A stretch of 64,000 nt of DNA, taken from assembly GCA_036365455.1 (NCBI GenBank), contig JAWQUS010000004.1:1433501-1497500 (forward strand), in the 5' to 3' direction. Below are positions 37,152 to 48,509 of the stretch, in pieces. The translations under genes were made by a program, and so were the position numbers. The notes below the pieces were generated by a model that saw only the letters and a program-made list of their open reading frames with translations, did no database searches and was not told the origin of the DNA. Each line of letters begins with the position of its first letter. Position 1 is the stretch's first letter. The DNA is from Macrosoma leucophasiata. Its lineage: Eukaryota > Arthropoda > Insecta > Lepidoptera > Hedylidae.

Positions 37152-40100
37152 TCAGCGCGTGTCCATCGCACTCGCCAGAGCTTGCTGTATGACAAGCTGT
37201 TGGGCACTTATCAACTTCTTTAGCTCTCTCACCTCCTGCGTCAACTGGCGCACGTTTTCCGAGGTCTCGTCCAGACGCGCCTGTAGACTCCCCAGCCCGG
37301 AAGAATACCCGTATTCCCGGTAACCTGAGTCATTATTGTTCTCGTATTTCTTGAAACATGAATACGCTCCCGTTGTTGAACCATTAGATGATATCGTATG
37401 CCCATACTGTTTCCGCATTTTAGCAATATCGTAAGCAGCCATCATAATATCTCGCGGTAGTCTTTTTTCGCTCGGATTTAAAGGTTTCACGCTTAAAACC
37501 ACTCTGTATGCCTGCGGTGAAACCAAAGCCGAGGAGTGAAGGATTTTCAAAAGGCATTTTGGTAGATATCCATTGAATAAAGCCAGCTCCATATAAGATA
37601 TCAATTTCGTTTGCCTAACAAGCTTGGATAAGCCAGCGGTTTTCCTCAATCCTTGGATGTCATGGACCGCTATACCCACGAGCAAGTTCATAAGAACAAC
37701 GGTCACAAACATGAGGAATAAAACGTACGTTATCTGCGCGGAGAATTCTAGGAGAACGGGCGGGTCGTTTCCGTCTGGTTCGTTCAACAGCAAGTCCAAG
37801 TTCAACTCGCCGATCATCATGGTCAACACGGTTATGAAACCCATAAATGGATTAGCAAAAGATGAAGAATCGGGGAATATTACGCAAAAACTTATAGTGA
37901 ATCCGATGAGTATACAAGAATATGCCATGAGTAGTTTTGCGAATTCCTTCTGCACTTTCTGATACATCGCAACATAAGTCCCGAATACCGGCAACTGACC
38001 TATCATCATCATTAAATTCGTCCAACCAGCCAGCACAGCGAACGCTCCTACGTGATTCTGCCATGTGTACGTTATATTTGTATAGATATATGATATCAAA
38101 AACACGCTCACAATAACAAACCACTCTATTATGTTTTCTGATTGCATCAGGTATTGTTTTACTGTTGAATAACCAGCTATGCCGTATACCTTTCTAAATA
38201 TCTCAAATATTGTAATGCCCGCCAGAACCCACCACTGCATTTCTATTACGAATGGGTTTTTTCTTAACAGATCGCCAAGTATCGACTGTTTCTGACATAA
38301 TTCCTGCTCTTGAATTGTTTCTTCCATATCCTTGCTTCCATTGTAACAATTGTGAGCTAACGCTGTCAAAACGTACAGTGTGAGACATAGGACAAATATA
38401 AAACTCAGAAATAGCCTCGCTACATAATATTTTCGAATCTTTTCCCATTTTATGTACAAAAATGCTGAACATAGTGGATGTAATAGTACCTCTTTTTGTC
38501 CTTCATCAACAAAAGTATTCAAATAGCTTATTTCGCGAGGATAACAATGTTGGAGTATACTACGAAAGTCAAGTTCAAGCTCCACCTCTCGATTGCTAGT
38601 TTGTGAGTGGTGCAAAGTTATAGCGCAATCCAATTTCCGTGTTATCATCGCGAGGGACGCAGGCGTCTTTCTGGCTATCACATTGAGCGCCGAGTTTCCT
38701 TTTTTAGACCGCGTCGTTACGTCAGCACCATGATAGATTAACGTCTCGACACAAGCTGAAAGGCCGTCCAGCGCGGCGAGATGCAGCGGCGTGAACCCGT
38801 ACTCATCTTTCTGATTGACGTTCGCTCCCCAACTTATTAGTGTCTCAATTATGTCGCAAGCCGAGTCCGACTTGCCTATCGCAGCGTGCAGCGGCGTGCG
38901 CATATCGAAGTCCATAGAATTGGGTTCCGCGTTACCTTTCCGTAGCAATGATTCTACACATTCCAAGCTAGCTGACCGCGCCGCTAAATGCAGCGCTGTG
39001 AACCCACGATGATTTTTCAAACTAGCATCAGCACCCTTCGTCAGTAGCAAATCAACACATTCGGCGAATCCCCCGTCGGCCGCTAGATGGAGTGCTGTCG
39101 ATTCTCGATCCCCGACGCGCGTTCTGACGTTCGGATCTGCGCCTGGCGTCTCCAAAAGGATAGCGAGACACTGGATCATACCCAGATCTGCAGCTAGGTG
39201 TATGGCGTTTGTGCCGCCGGGTTCGATCTGGTTCACATCGACACCGTGCGCTATGAACAGCTTGAGACACTCGACGGAGTTAGCTCGGACCGCGCAGTGT
39301 AGCAACCCGCCTTCACAGTTGACGTACTTCACAGCCGCGTGAACGGACGCGCCGCGACCGATTAGCAAATTAGCCACTTGCACTGAATTCCCGAACGCGG
39401 CACAATGGAGCGGCACGAAGCACCGCGGCATGTAATTAGGATCCGCTCCACACGAAAGCAGATAATTTGCGCATTCTGTAGAACCACTGAACGCCGCGGC
39501 ATGCAGCGGAGACAGGCCGAGAGCGTCGAAGTATAGCGGGTCCGCGCCCGCCTCGAGGAGAGCCGGCAGGAGGCTATCGAGTTTGAGGAAAGCCGCCCAA
39601 AATAGACAAACATTTCTTTCTGCCTCCGTCGCAGTAGAGAAGGTGGTGGCGGCGGTCTCGACGGCGATAACTCCGGATTCCAGTTCGTCTAGGAGGCGCA
39701 GCCTCCCGCCGACGGCTCGCATCTGCTCGTGCGCGCTCTGACGCAGAGAGTCGATGCATATGTGCGCAGTTAAGTCCAGCGGGGGTTCCTCGAAGCTGTC
39801 GTACATGTTGGGGGCGCTCTCGGCGGGAGGCGAAGAACCGGCGAGGACATACTCGAGGTGTCCCATGGAGGGGTAGGCCCGTTCGAGGGACTCCTCGTCG
39901 AGAGGGGCGGTGTGGACGCGGGCGGGCGAGGAGAGGACGCGGGCGACTCTCGGTGGGCGCGCCATGTCCCCGGCGGGAGCGGCTTCGGGGCGGACCTGGT
40001 GGGAGCGGCGCGCCCGGAGCCACCGGCGGGGCACGAGGCTGCGCGTGGCGGGCATGCGGACGGTCAACGCGATACTGACGCCGGACTCATTGTCCCTCAA

Positions 40101-40214
40101 TTGCGACGTGGATGAATCGCGCACCTTTGTTATAAAGGCGCATACGCATCGTTTCGCTTTTAACTCCCACCCGTGGCTACGTGGAATCGAAAAATTGTGA
40201 TGTTTTGAAAACAA
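37152..40214 (-). CDS. pyx: Pyrexia-type TRPA channel
   Basis: A single open frame of 1020 codons. Residues about 200-520 form eight or so ankyrin repeats (LSPLHAAAFSGSTECANYLL; GFTALHLAARSASLECVESL; FTPLHLAALDGLSACVETLI). Six membrane segments follow at roughly 600-620, 657-675, 695-712, 722-740, 757-780 and 826-850, with a pore loop near 785-803 ending MMIGELNLD. A heptad-like helix (about 970-1012, LDETSENVRQLTQEVRELKK) closes the protein. This is the TRPA architecture, and the length fits insect Pyrexia (slightly under 1,000 residues), a heat-activated cation channel of sensory neurons; painless or other TRPA paralogues are less likely. The true start is uncertain: M54 (40055) and M84 (39965) are alternatives, and residues 1-53 look like translated 5' leader. 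The frame has no intron, unlike its neighbours. Confidence 0.9.
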   Translation of the reverse strand: MFSKHHNFSIPRSHGWELKAKRCVCAFITKVRDSSTSQLRDNESGVSIALTVRMPATRSLVPRRWLRARRSHQVRPEAAPAGDMARPPRVARVLSSPARVHTAPLDEESLERAYPSMGHLEYVLAGSSPPAESAPNMYDSFEEPPLDLTAHICIDSLRQSAHEQMRAVGGRLRLLDELESGVIAVETAATTFSTATEAERNVCLFWAAFLKLDSLLPALLEAGADPLYFDALGLSPLHAAAFSGSTECANYLLSCGADPNYMPRCFVPLHCAAFGNSVQVANLLIGRGASVHAAVKYVNCEGGLLHCAVRANSVECLKLFIAHGVDVNQIEPGGTNAIHLAADLGMIQCLAILLETPGADPNVRTRVGDRESTALHLAADGGFAECVDLLLTKGADASLKNHRGFTALHLAARSASLECVESLLRKGNAEPNSMDFDMRTPLHAAIGKSDSACDIIETLISWGANVNQKDEYGFTPLHLAALDGLSACVETLIYHGADVTTRSKKGNSALNVIARKTPASLAMITRKLDCAITLHHSQTSNREVELELDFRSILQHCYPREISYLNTFVDEGQKEVLLHPLCSAFLYIKWEKIRKYYVARLFLSFIFVLCLTLYVLTALAHNCYNGSKDMEETIQEQELCQKQSILGDLLRKNPFVIEMQWWVLAGITIFEIFRKVYGIAGYSTVKQYLMQSENIIEWFVIVSVFLISYIYTNITYTWQNHVGAFAVLAGWTNLMMMIGQLPVFGTYVAMYQKVQKEFAKLLMAYSCILIGFTISFCVIFPDSSSFANPFMGFITVLTMMIGELNLDLLLNEPDGNDPPVLLEFSAQITYVLFLMFVTVVLMNLLVGIAVHDIQGLRKTAGLSKLVRQTKLISYMELALFNGYLPKCLLKILHSSALVSPQAYRVVLSVKPLNPSEKRLPRDIMMAAYDIAKMRKQYGHTISSNGSTTGAYSCFKKYENNNDSGYREYGYSSGLGSLQARLDETSENVRQLTQEVRELKKLISAQQLVIQQALASAMDTR

Positions 40215-40404
40215 TTTTTATTTGGAGCTGCTGGCTATAAATGATGTTGTTTTTCATGATTTATTTTGCAGTTTTAGTGTTCATCAATCAAAAGGTTAAA
40301 AAACAAAAAAAATAAAATTAGTTCATAAGTAGGTAAGTATGTAGTACATTACCAAAACTTAATATTATTTAGTTTTTACTTTATATTATTTTTTCCACTA
40401 TTCC

Positions 40405-40615
40405 TATGCTGGGGTTCTATTCCCGGGTCAGGTACTAGAGATAAAGGTCCTAATAGAGATAATTATTTACTTTTCCAGTACCTCGGAGTTTGGTGATATG
40501 CCCGGAGATGTCAACAGGCTCGCTACCTGGTTCATGGGCCAAAACGTATCCGGCGAATCGTGGGTGTTTGCATGTGTCTACTCCTTCGGGGAATACAGGC
40601 GTATACATCAAGTTA
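40405..40615 (+). mobile_element. SINE family S2, truncated copy
   Basis: Begins within the B box (GGGGTTCTATTCCCGGGTCA) and retains the body 'tacctcggagtttggtgata' and 'gggccaaaacgtatccggcg'. It lies just upstream of pyx. Confidence 0.65.
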
Positions 40616-41499
40616 CGTTTTACGAGAAATAGGAAGAAGATAATAATATGGATGATGGCTGAGTACTGGCACAATTATTAATACAAAACATATAAACCAA
40701 AATAGATATATTCCCAGTTGCCCTCGCGACAAATGACATCGGAGGCAAATGTGAAAAAAAAATCCCAGTTGCCGCCGGCGGCGACTGGGAAGTGATTGCT
40801 CCCACTTCCGTTTCGCTGTACATTGCTTTCTCCATCGTACCAGAGAATGAAAGGATGAGGCAACTTCTCGTAAACCTGCCTCTTATCTCTAAAAAAAGAC
40901 AAAGTGCCTTGAAATATTTTTGAATATATCTCTCTCCGATTACACCTGACACATACTGCGACTGACATATTTTTAAATTACTTACTAGGAAGTCCCAACC
41001 CAATTCATGGTCAAATTAAAATATTGCTTACGAAAAAAATATTTTTATTTTATTTATTATTACGGAACAACTGGGCCTTAAGAAATTTACTGTAAACGCC
41101 GATTGCTGGAGTCTGTGCGATTTGGTACATATGACAAATAACTTGTATAACAGTTCTGATGTTATCTTTTACAGTTTTATAGTGAGCTTTCATGATCCAA
41201 TTGACTGAGTGGTTACGCAGATTTTTATGGACAATTGTGGGTTTGATTCCCTAAATCAAAATCTAAAATTAAAAAACAAAGAATCATGGCAAGTTTCATA
41301 CATTGATTTGTACAATAAAAGTTAGAAAAAGGTACAAGGTAAATCTAAGATCCTTTTTGAGTTTGACCGCTATTTTAAGCTGATTGACTGCTCTAGCTTA
41401 AGGATTCTCCTCCACTATCAGTGGGGTCGTGACGACTACTCCCGACGTCATTGCTCTACCAGTAGCTAGATTTTTAATGTATTTGCCACCGGTGGTAAT

Positions 41500-41687
41500 C
41501 TACTGATGACTGCAGCCTATAGACACACTCACGAAGACCAAGGTCAAAATGTGTTATACCTCTGTGCCGGAATTTTTTGTACACGATAGTGCTAAACACT
41601 ACCATTTAGCGACAAGTAGGTATATTAGGTAATGCGATGGTGCCTACGCCCGCGAGCTTCGTCACTGGAGCTCTACCACCAGTAAAA
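41500..41687 (-). mobile_element. R285 repeat, copy 4 (internally deleted)
   Basis: 'atgactgcagcctatagaca' to 'gagctctaccaccagtaaaa', lacking about 80 bases of the centre. Confidence 0.65.
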
Positions 41688-42129
41688 TGAATACGCTGAC
41701 TATGCCCTTACGCTGCGCCATAAAGTTTTCCCACCAGTAATTCTAAAGAAACGTGACTAAAATTTGGCATTCAAAAAACCTAAACAAAATTATAAGGATA
41801 ACAAAATTATACAGCAATTTAGAATCTTTACATGGTTATCAATGGGAAAAATCTCAATTAAAACAAAGCCAAATATCTTTACACTTAACATCAATGCCAG
41901 AAACGGCACATGATTTATTTTGTGACACGTGGTTAGTTTACCAAGTGTAGATAAATATGTTTTTTTGTTTGAAATAAACCGAATAATAAATCTAAGGTTT
42001 TTCCGTTTGCGTGTTTATATTTAATTAACCCGGCGGTCAGTGTCGTGGGTTAGATCAAGAGCGCCCGGCTTAAAATTTAGTGCTAATACCTACGTAGGCA
42101 AGTACTAACCTACTTATTTTGTTGAATAC

Positions 42130-42300
42130 CTAGTCTCGGTGAAGTAGTGGTACAGGGCACAGGCCACTACTGTTGCGCATGGTTTATACTGTTGCTTCCC
42201 GAACTGGAATGTGACCGTTATTGAAATGTGGGTTAAATGGATTCATTTGCGTCTGCCTACCCCTTCGAGATAATAGTCGTGAGGTTATGAAATTATCCTT
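42130..42300 (+). mobile_element. SINE family S2, diverged copy
   Basis: Head 'ggtgaagtagtggtacaggg' and end 'cgtctgcctaccccttcgag'. The B box is no longer recognisable. Confidence 0.5.
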
Positions 42301-42354
42301 GTGGTGTTTTAGGTAGGTATTTACCCGATGTTCTGAAAGTGCAGTCCGTGAGAT

Positions 42355-42925
42355 TTGCACCCCGCAACTAGCCCCTACTGCCGCCAAATCGTAGTTTTCA
42401 GCACTATCGTGTTCCTATTAGGTAGTAATGTACAGCCCTGTTATCAGGGGCGAATTTCCCTATAAGCCGAGTAGGCCCGGGCCTAGGGCCGCATAATTTA
42501 GGGAGCGGCAAAATTTGGTCGTTTTTTTCTAAGTTGTTGCCTACGCGCTTACGTGTAAAATCCCAAAAATGTGTCGATATAGGTAGCATCTCGCGAAAAA
42601 ATTTACATGTACGGCAATTAAGATTATTAGAAGAATTAATTAAATCACTAACTGACTATCGTTTTTTTTTATTTAAATTATTTTTCTATAGTTTATCTAA
42701 TTTTACAGCACAGGGGGGAGGGGGGGGGCGGCATTCTTTCATAGGCCTAGGGCAGCCAACGTATCGAATCCGTCCCTGCCCGTTTTAACTAGTTTAGTTG
42801 TTATGCCTGTGCTGTGTGCACAGGCATAACAACTAAGGTATTGTGTAGATGTCGAATGTCGATAGGCTACAGTATACATTTATCATCCTTGTGAACTTCA
42901 GGCTTGTTTACCACGGTCATTAAAT
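42355..42925 (+). mobile_element. R285 repeat interrupted by a hAT MITE
   Basis: The first part (42355-42443, 'tttcagcactatcgtgttcc') and last part (about 42830-42925, 'taggctacagtatacatt', 'ggcttgtttaccacgg') belong to one copy, separated by the element at 42444-42778. A 21-bp perfect hairpin (ttagttgttatgcctgtg) lies at 42795-42836 in the junction. Confidence 0.6.
42444..42778. mobile_element. hAT-type MITE
   Basis: Begins CAGGGGCGAATTTCCC and ends CGAATCCGTCCCTG, inverted ends of hAT type. 'gggcctagggc' occurs near both ends in inverted orientation. The target duplication is degenerate (ccctgtta and cccgtttt). A run of eleven G/A bases lies at 42711. Confidence 0.68.
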
Positions 42926-43562
42926 AAAAAACCATCGGTCTTCCTCTTTCGACATGAAGTCTTCCCAGTCTTGACATTTCGAATGGGAGTACGTAATCGA
43001 GGAACAAATACAGAAATTAAGGTTTGGATGAATTCGATTAAATATCTAGAAAATTCTAACGAAATGTGATCATCCAAACGTGATAGGAAGCACGGTCCAC
43101 TAGCACCATGATTTGTACAAAAGCACACAATTTCCGTGCTCCATACAAATTGGCCGATCGATTCCGAAGGCTATGGGAACTTTACACAAAGGCCGTGAAT
43201 GATGAATTAGATGTAACTGAAGCGTTCTTTAACCCTATAATAAGTATGAAGTCAAAGAATTCTCTGCTTTTTTATGTCATGAAGTGGCAAACAAGCATAC
43301 AGTTAACATTGATGGTAAGTAATACTGTAGCCTATCAACTTTTATACGAAAAATGAGATTTCAATGTAGACTCGTTGCCACACTTGAGACCTAAGCTGTT
43401 ACGAATTTATGATAGTTATTACGGATCCATACATTACTAAAGTGACCATACGTCCCGTTTTGAACGGTACAGTCCCGTTTTCATGTTGACCGTCCCGGTG
43501 TCCCAGGAAACCTTTTGGGAAGCGGAAATGTCCCGTTATCGGATATCTCAGTTTTTTTTATA

Positions 43563-43850
43563 TTTTTTTTTTATGTTATGGAAGTGGCAAACAAGCATGC
43601 AGTTCACATTGATGTTAAGTGATAACTGCAGCCTATAGACACCCACACAAAGACCAAGGTCAAAATGCAGATGCGTTGCCACTCCTGAGGCCTAAGGTGT
43701 TATGCCACTGTGCCGGAAATTACAGGGCCGTACATTACCACCTGACCGGAACACGATAGTGCTGAACACTACCGTTTAGCGGCAAGTATATTAGGTAATG
43801 CGGTGGTGCCTACGCCCGCGAGCTCCGTCACTGGAGCTCTACCACCACTA
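43563..43850 (-). mobile_element. R285 repeat, best preserved copy
   Basis: Nearly identical to the copies at 11368 and 62733, including 'acaaagaccaaggtcaaaat' and 'gaacacgatagtgctgaaca'. It is the younger of the two copies in this nest. Confidence 0.85.
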
Positions 43851-43984
43851 AAAATGTATACAAAACTAGCGTACCCGACTGTCCGGTGGCAATCGCCGCG
43901 GGGGCAACTGGGAATAATTCGAATGAAGTTGTCCTGTAAACGTCAATCCGAAATTTTATTATTTTTTGAATAAAATACAATAAT

Positions 43985-44276
43985 CTCAAAAGCCGTCACC
44001 AAAGTTACCGACATAGCTCACCGAATGGCGAGACTCAAGTGGCAGTGGGCAGGGCACATAGCTCGAAGAACTGACGGCCACTGGGGCAGAGCAGTTCTTG
44101 AGTGGCGACCACGTACCGGGAAGCGAAGCGTAGGCAGGCCCCCCACAAGATGGACCGACGACCTGGTGATGGTCGCGGGCAATCGCTGGATGAGGGCGGC
44201 CCAGGACCGTTCGTTGTGGCACTCTTTGGGGGAGGCCTTTGTTCAGCAGTGGACGTCTATTGGCTGAAATGATGAA
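43985..44276 (+). mobile_element. RTE-type LINE, 3' end, copy 2
   Basis: Encodes [40 protein letters not shown] and AFVQQWTSIG, stop, then AATGATGAAT. Truncated to the last 90 codons. Confidence 0.85.
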
Positions 44277-44737
44277 TCTCAAAAGCAAACGATAGCGATA
44301 CCTGGCCTGAGATACTTAGAACGGTACTTAAATAAGTACTAAAGCCTCTTCCCCGCTGGTTCCTTGAAGGTTAATTTTGAGAATGTCCCGTTTTCAGTGA
44401 CGATAAAAATGGTCACGTTATACATTACCATTTACCATTCAACCGGAACCCGATTGTGTAGAACACCAGCAGTTAGCGGCAAGTAGTTAAGGTAATACCG
44501 TGATGTCTACACCCGCTAGCTCCGTCACTGGAGATCTAACACCAGGAAAAATGCTTATCCAAGATCAATGAAATATGTTTACCTACTAACTGCCTCAGAT
44601 TACTAATTCGGTCTTGCGTACGGTTCTCAAGTAAACAAGATGCGAGCATACTTTAAATATGTAGTTGAAATGAAACATTTGGCGCCGGTCGTGTTTATTG
44701 TAAAATTATATAAATTTGTAACTTGTCTAAACAAATC

Positions 44738-44820
44738 TTTGTTTTATATTATTTCGCATTAACACATGCTTGTGAAATATATTTATATTAAAGAAAAATG
44801 GAAAGAAAAATTTTAAATCC
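44738..44820 (+). mobile_element. palindromic tRNA-like element, arm only
   Basis: The AT-rich arm (ttttatattatttcgcatta to 'aaagaaaaatggaaagaaaa') without its tRNA-like module. Confidence 0.7.
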
Positions 44821-45063
44821 AATTTTTTCACTTGTAGGTATCTATGGCGTGCAATGGATATTATTAAAGAGACTATATAAGCAATGCCTCATAAAAAAAT
44901 ATATTTTTGTAGTTACGAATTTTAACGATGGGCACGACAGATAAAAGCGACAGTCTCAAGTTAGTTCTTTTTGTTTTATTTCTGGAGTACTTATTGGATT
45001 TTTACGGTGAAGATGTATAACTTCTAAGTGCGTACATAAAGTAGTATAAGTACAGACATTGTT

Positions 45064-45535
45064 TTTTTATGTTATGAGGCAAACAAGCATGCAGTTCTTA
45101 TTGATGTTAAATGATGACTGCAGCCTATAGACACCTATACAAAAACCAGAAGTCAAAAAGCAGATGCGTTCCCACCCCTGAGACCCTAGTTATTATGTCT
45201 CTGTGATAGTCATTACCATCCAAACGGAACACCATAGTGCCGAATACTACCATTAAGCGGTAGATAAATTAGGTAATTCCAGAGAATATGTAATAATACT
45301 ACATATAGAATGGACACTTCGACGTCCCGCCCGATTTCCCCGCATCACCCAATCTCCTCCAATCTTATGGGCGACGGTTAGTATTTTGTACGTGCTACGC
45401 ACACAGGTGCACGTGTAATAGAGACCAAATTAAGCGTTTGAATGGAATTTTGGCGGAGTGTCCGCAGTGTGGTAATGCGGTGGTGTCCACGCCCTCGAGC
45501 TCCTACACTAGAACTCTACCACCAGCTCACTGGAA
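45064..45535 (-). mobile_element. R285 repeat, interrupted copy
   Basis: Parts at 45064-45275 and 45468-45535. The insert between them shares 'gaatggacacttcgacgtcc' with 21990-22020 in opposite orientation. Confidence 0.6.
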
Positions 45536-45593
45536 CTCTGCCGCCAGTTGTAAAAGTTGTTAAATCGAATAATAATTATTATAACAAACCTCA

Positions 45594-46069
45594 AAAGGAG
45601 ATGTTGCGAGGTCGGCTCTGGTTCGTACACGTCCTCAAAAAATGGGTAAATTAAAGAAGAATCCGAAAAAAATATAATTAATTTATTCACGAATATATTT
45701 TAGAGTTACAACCACATTCAATTCAAACGATTTTATCATTTTCAACTATGTTCAACATGGCGGCGATACAGCCGACGCTTGGGATCAATCTATTTCGATA
45801 GTATTTAGAAACTATCACTTTTTTTCTCCAAGTATTATAATCAAAAAACAATTCAAAAAAATGAAAATGTCAAAATGACATTGCCCGCCATATTCGCCAT
45901 GTTGGTTTTGAGTAGCAATTCTAACTGCAAATAATGTTTTGTAACTGCAAACAAAGCTAAATAAGTGAAAATATGCAGTAAGAAACGTTTTTATATTGAT
46001 TATGCCTGTTTAATGATATTGTGTACAATACATGGCCGGAGGTCCATACATTCTTGCAACATCTCCTTT
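45594..46069. mobile_element. MITE with AAAGGAGATGTTGC ends, copy 2
   Basis: The 476-bp copy begins AAAGGAGATGTTGCG and ends with the complement (TTGCAACATCTCCTTT). It is longer than the copy at 15812 because of about 100 extra bases around 45770-45870. Confidence 0.85.
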
Positions 46070-46224
46070 GACCCTATGTTTAAAAATGCACTAATTATCG
46101 TTACACGTTCATGTTTGGGTCACTGATTTGTGTGTTGTGTACCAAATTTCACCTCAATCGGTCCAGTACTACGAGATAATTTACGGTAGGTAACAGACGG
46201 ACAGACAGATAGAGGCAAGAGTCA

Positions 46225-46455
46225 TTTTATAAGATAAGATAAGATAAGATTTTATTTATTTTCTCCACAATGTTTTCTTATGTTAAATACATCATATGAA
46301 ACTTATTTTATTTTTAAAATTATACTGAATTATTTTTTTAAACATTTTTCTCAGGGTATTGTGGAGACAGGAGCGCTCAAACTAGGTAAACCCTGTGCTA
46401 AGAGTCTCCTGGTCTCCGCCTCACGATTTTGTCCACTTAATTACTAGTACAATTT
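46225..46455 (+). mobile_element. LINE 3' tail with AAGAT microsatellite
   Basis: Five copies of 'aagat' at 46231-46251 followed by a T-rich stretch and 'tgtggagacaggagcgctca'. It resembles the reverse complement of a LINE tail; class not determined. Confidence 0.4.
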
Positions 46456-46882
46456 TAGTAATAGCTCATGAGAGCAATAAAGAGAACTAAGTACTATAAG
46501 GGAACGCTTTGCCAGTCCAAAAACAAATTTGCATAGGGGTTCCGTTTGTACCTTTTATGCATATGCATGATAATCTGATAGGAACCCAATCCTATCAGAT
46601 TATCATCAGTTTAGATAACTCGTGTTTAAACACGTGTTCGAGTAAACAGCAATCCGCCCACAAGCCTCCACTCGATACCAAAGGTTAATTCCTGAATATA
46701 TCCTTACACAGAATCATTGTAATTGCAATCATCACAAGTGACCACATCCGCTTGCCTTGTTTTTCACATAATAGGTTGGGGAAAAAGTCTTTTTGCATTA
46801 TAGTATGTATCAACTTGTAATAAAATCTCTTTGGCTGTAGTAATTGTATCTGGCTGGTTTTGGTATCATTGAAAGTTAAAAT

Positions 46883-47618
46883 GACAATGATAGATTGTGA
46901 CCCACCATTTACACGAAATGAAAATAAAAAGAAAAACTATGTTATGAAAATAGAATTCTTAGTTAATAAATCTTTTTTCTGTTGAGGTTAATAATTACGC
47001 AATTACGTTAAAAAAGTCTTGAATATGGTTGTTCCTAATTAGAATCGCAATCAATTGCGTTACTCAAAATAACAATCAAGTACTTTAAAAGGTTCTAACT
47101 CAAGTTTTAATCCCTCAACGTTAGTTTTAATCCAAACATATTATTTTCTACATATACGAAATTAATATAAAATTATTTTTAAATAATTACAAACGCTGTT
47201 TTTACTATTGAAACGTTGACAATGTAGGTATCGGTCAACATTACTACTGTCATAGATTTTCGATCTACCCGAAAAACGATTGTACTTAAATAAAATAGCA
47301 ACAACAAACCTAGGTACTTATATCAAAGAACTGTTCTTTAAATATAAAATACTTCATTTATACTCAACGTAAAGTTTTGCAGAAATCAGAATAATTTTAT
47401 ACTTCCAATCTGTATGGACCATGTCTTTTGCCTTACTGTGTGTACTTTACCAAATGTGTATTACTGTCTTAAGTTTACACACAAACTACAAGTTGAAAAG
47501 TGATTAAATGTGTGTGTAAGTAATCAGTGATTAAATCTCAGCAAAAAGAGGTATTTGCCGTGCTGGTAAATAACTGTTTTCAAGTGGGTCAAAGTTCTAT
47601 ATAATTTCTGGCTTTGTC
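46883..47618. mobile_element. 736-bp TIR insertion inside mariner 3
   Basis: Comparison with mariner 2 places the break precisely: 'gttaaaat' before and 'attttaaag' after, where the intact copy has 'gttaaaattttaaag'. The insert begins GACAATGATAG and ends GGCTTTGTC, short inverted ends, with AT duplicated. No coding sequence was seen. Confidence 0.75.
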
Positions 47619-47682
47619 ATTTTAAAGAACAAATTCAAATTAGGCAAATGTGTGATTTTTATTTGTTTTTCGTACTATCAAG

Positions 47683-48509
47683 ATGAGTGAATCTAATGAA
47701 GATAGTCGATACATTTTAAAATTTTACTACAAAAAAGATAAAAATGCAACGCAAGCCGCGAAAAAACTTTGCGATGTTTATGAACCTAGTGCAGTGTCTG
47801 TGAGAGTAGCACAAATTTGGTTTAAGCGTTTTCAATCCGGAAATTTTGATGTCAAAGATGCCTCGCTCTGGTCGCCCTATTACGGATAAAATGGATGCCA
47901 TTTTTGAAAAAGTGGAGCAAGATCGACATATCAGTAGTTACGACGTAGCTGAAGAACTGAGAATTGATCACAAAACAGTTTTGGCGCATTTGAAAAAAGC
48001 TGGGTACAAAAAAGCTCGATATTTGGGTACCTCACGAGCTCACTGAAAGAAACCTAATGAACCGTGTACTCATTTATGATTCTTTATTACGACGTAATGA
48101 AACCGAATCATTTTTAAAGAAGCTGATAACTGGTGATGAAAAGTGGATCACGTACGACAAGAACGTGCGAAAAAGGTCGTGGTCAAAGGCCGGTCAGGCT
48201 TCACAGACTGTGGCGAAACCCGGGTTAACTCGCAATAAGGTGATGTTGTGTGTGTGGTGGGATTGGAAGGGCATTATTCATTATGAGCTATTACCACCAG
48301 GCAGGACTATCGATTCTGAACTCTACTGCGAACAACTGATGAGATTAAAGCGGTAGTATCAAGCGATGTTGAGAGAAAGCGGCCGGAATTGATCAACAGT
48401 ATTGTCGCGGTATTTTGATGAGAAGTCCCAAAATTTTTATAGCAATGGGATCATGTCCCTACCTACAAGATGGCAAAAGGTTATCGAACAAAATGGTACA
48501 TACATACTT
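47683..48509 (+). pseudogene. mariner transposase, frameshifted
   Basis: Three overlapping frames (47683-47889, 47846-48046, 48057-48356) cover the N-terminal two thirds up to [17 protein letters not shown] deletion then removes the HDNARPHTS and [11 protein letters not shown] motifs, so two catalytic aspartates are absent. Confidence 0.9.

Larger units (their letters stand above)
43437..44419. mobile_element. hAT-like non-autonomous element carrying further insertions
   Basis: Ends AAAGTGACCATACGTCCC and the complement of AACGTGACCATTTTTATC. Subterminal 'gtcccgtttt' repeats occur near both ends. It contains another R285 copy (43563-43850) and an RTE fragment (43985-44276). Confidence 0.72.
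43266..44550 (-). mobile_element. R285 repeat split by a nested hAT-like element
   Basis: The outer copy occupies 43266-43428 and 44428-44550. Between them is a 983-bp element flanked by an 8-bp duplication, ATACATTA (43429-43436 and 44420-44427). Confidence 0.75.

Noticed and set aside
40620..41003. Overlapping minus-strand frames of 96 and 127 codons right of pyx
   Set aside because: No recognisable domain, not in phase with any pyx exon; likely chance or transposon remnant.
43108..43356. 82-codon plus-strand frame
   Set aside because: It runs into the R285 repeat and the first part shows no domain or splice sites.
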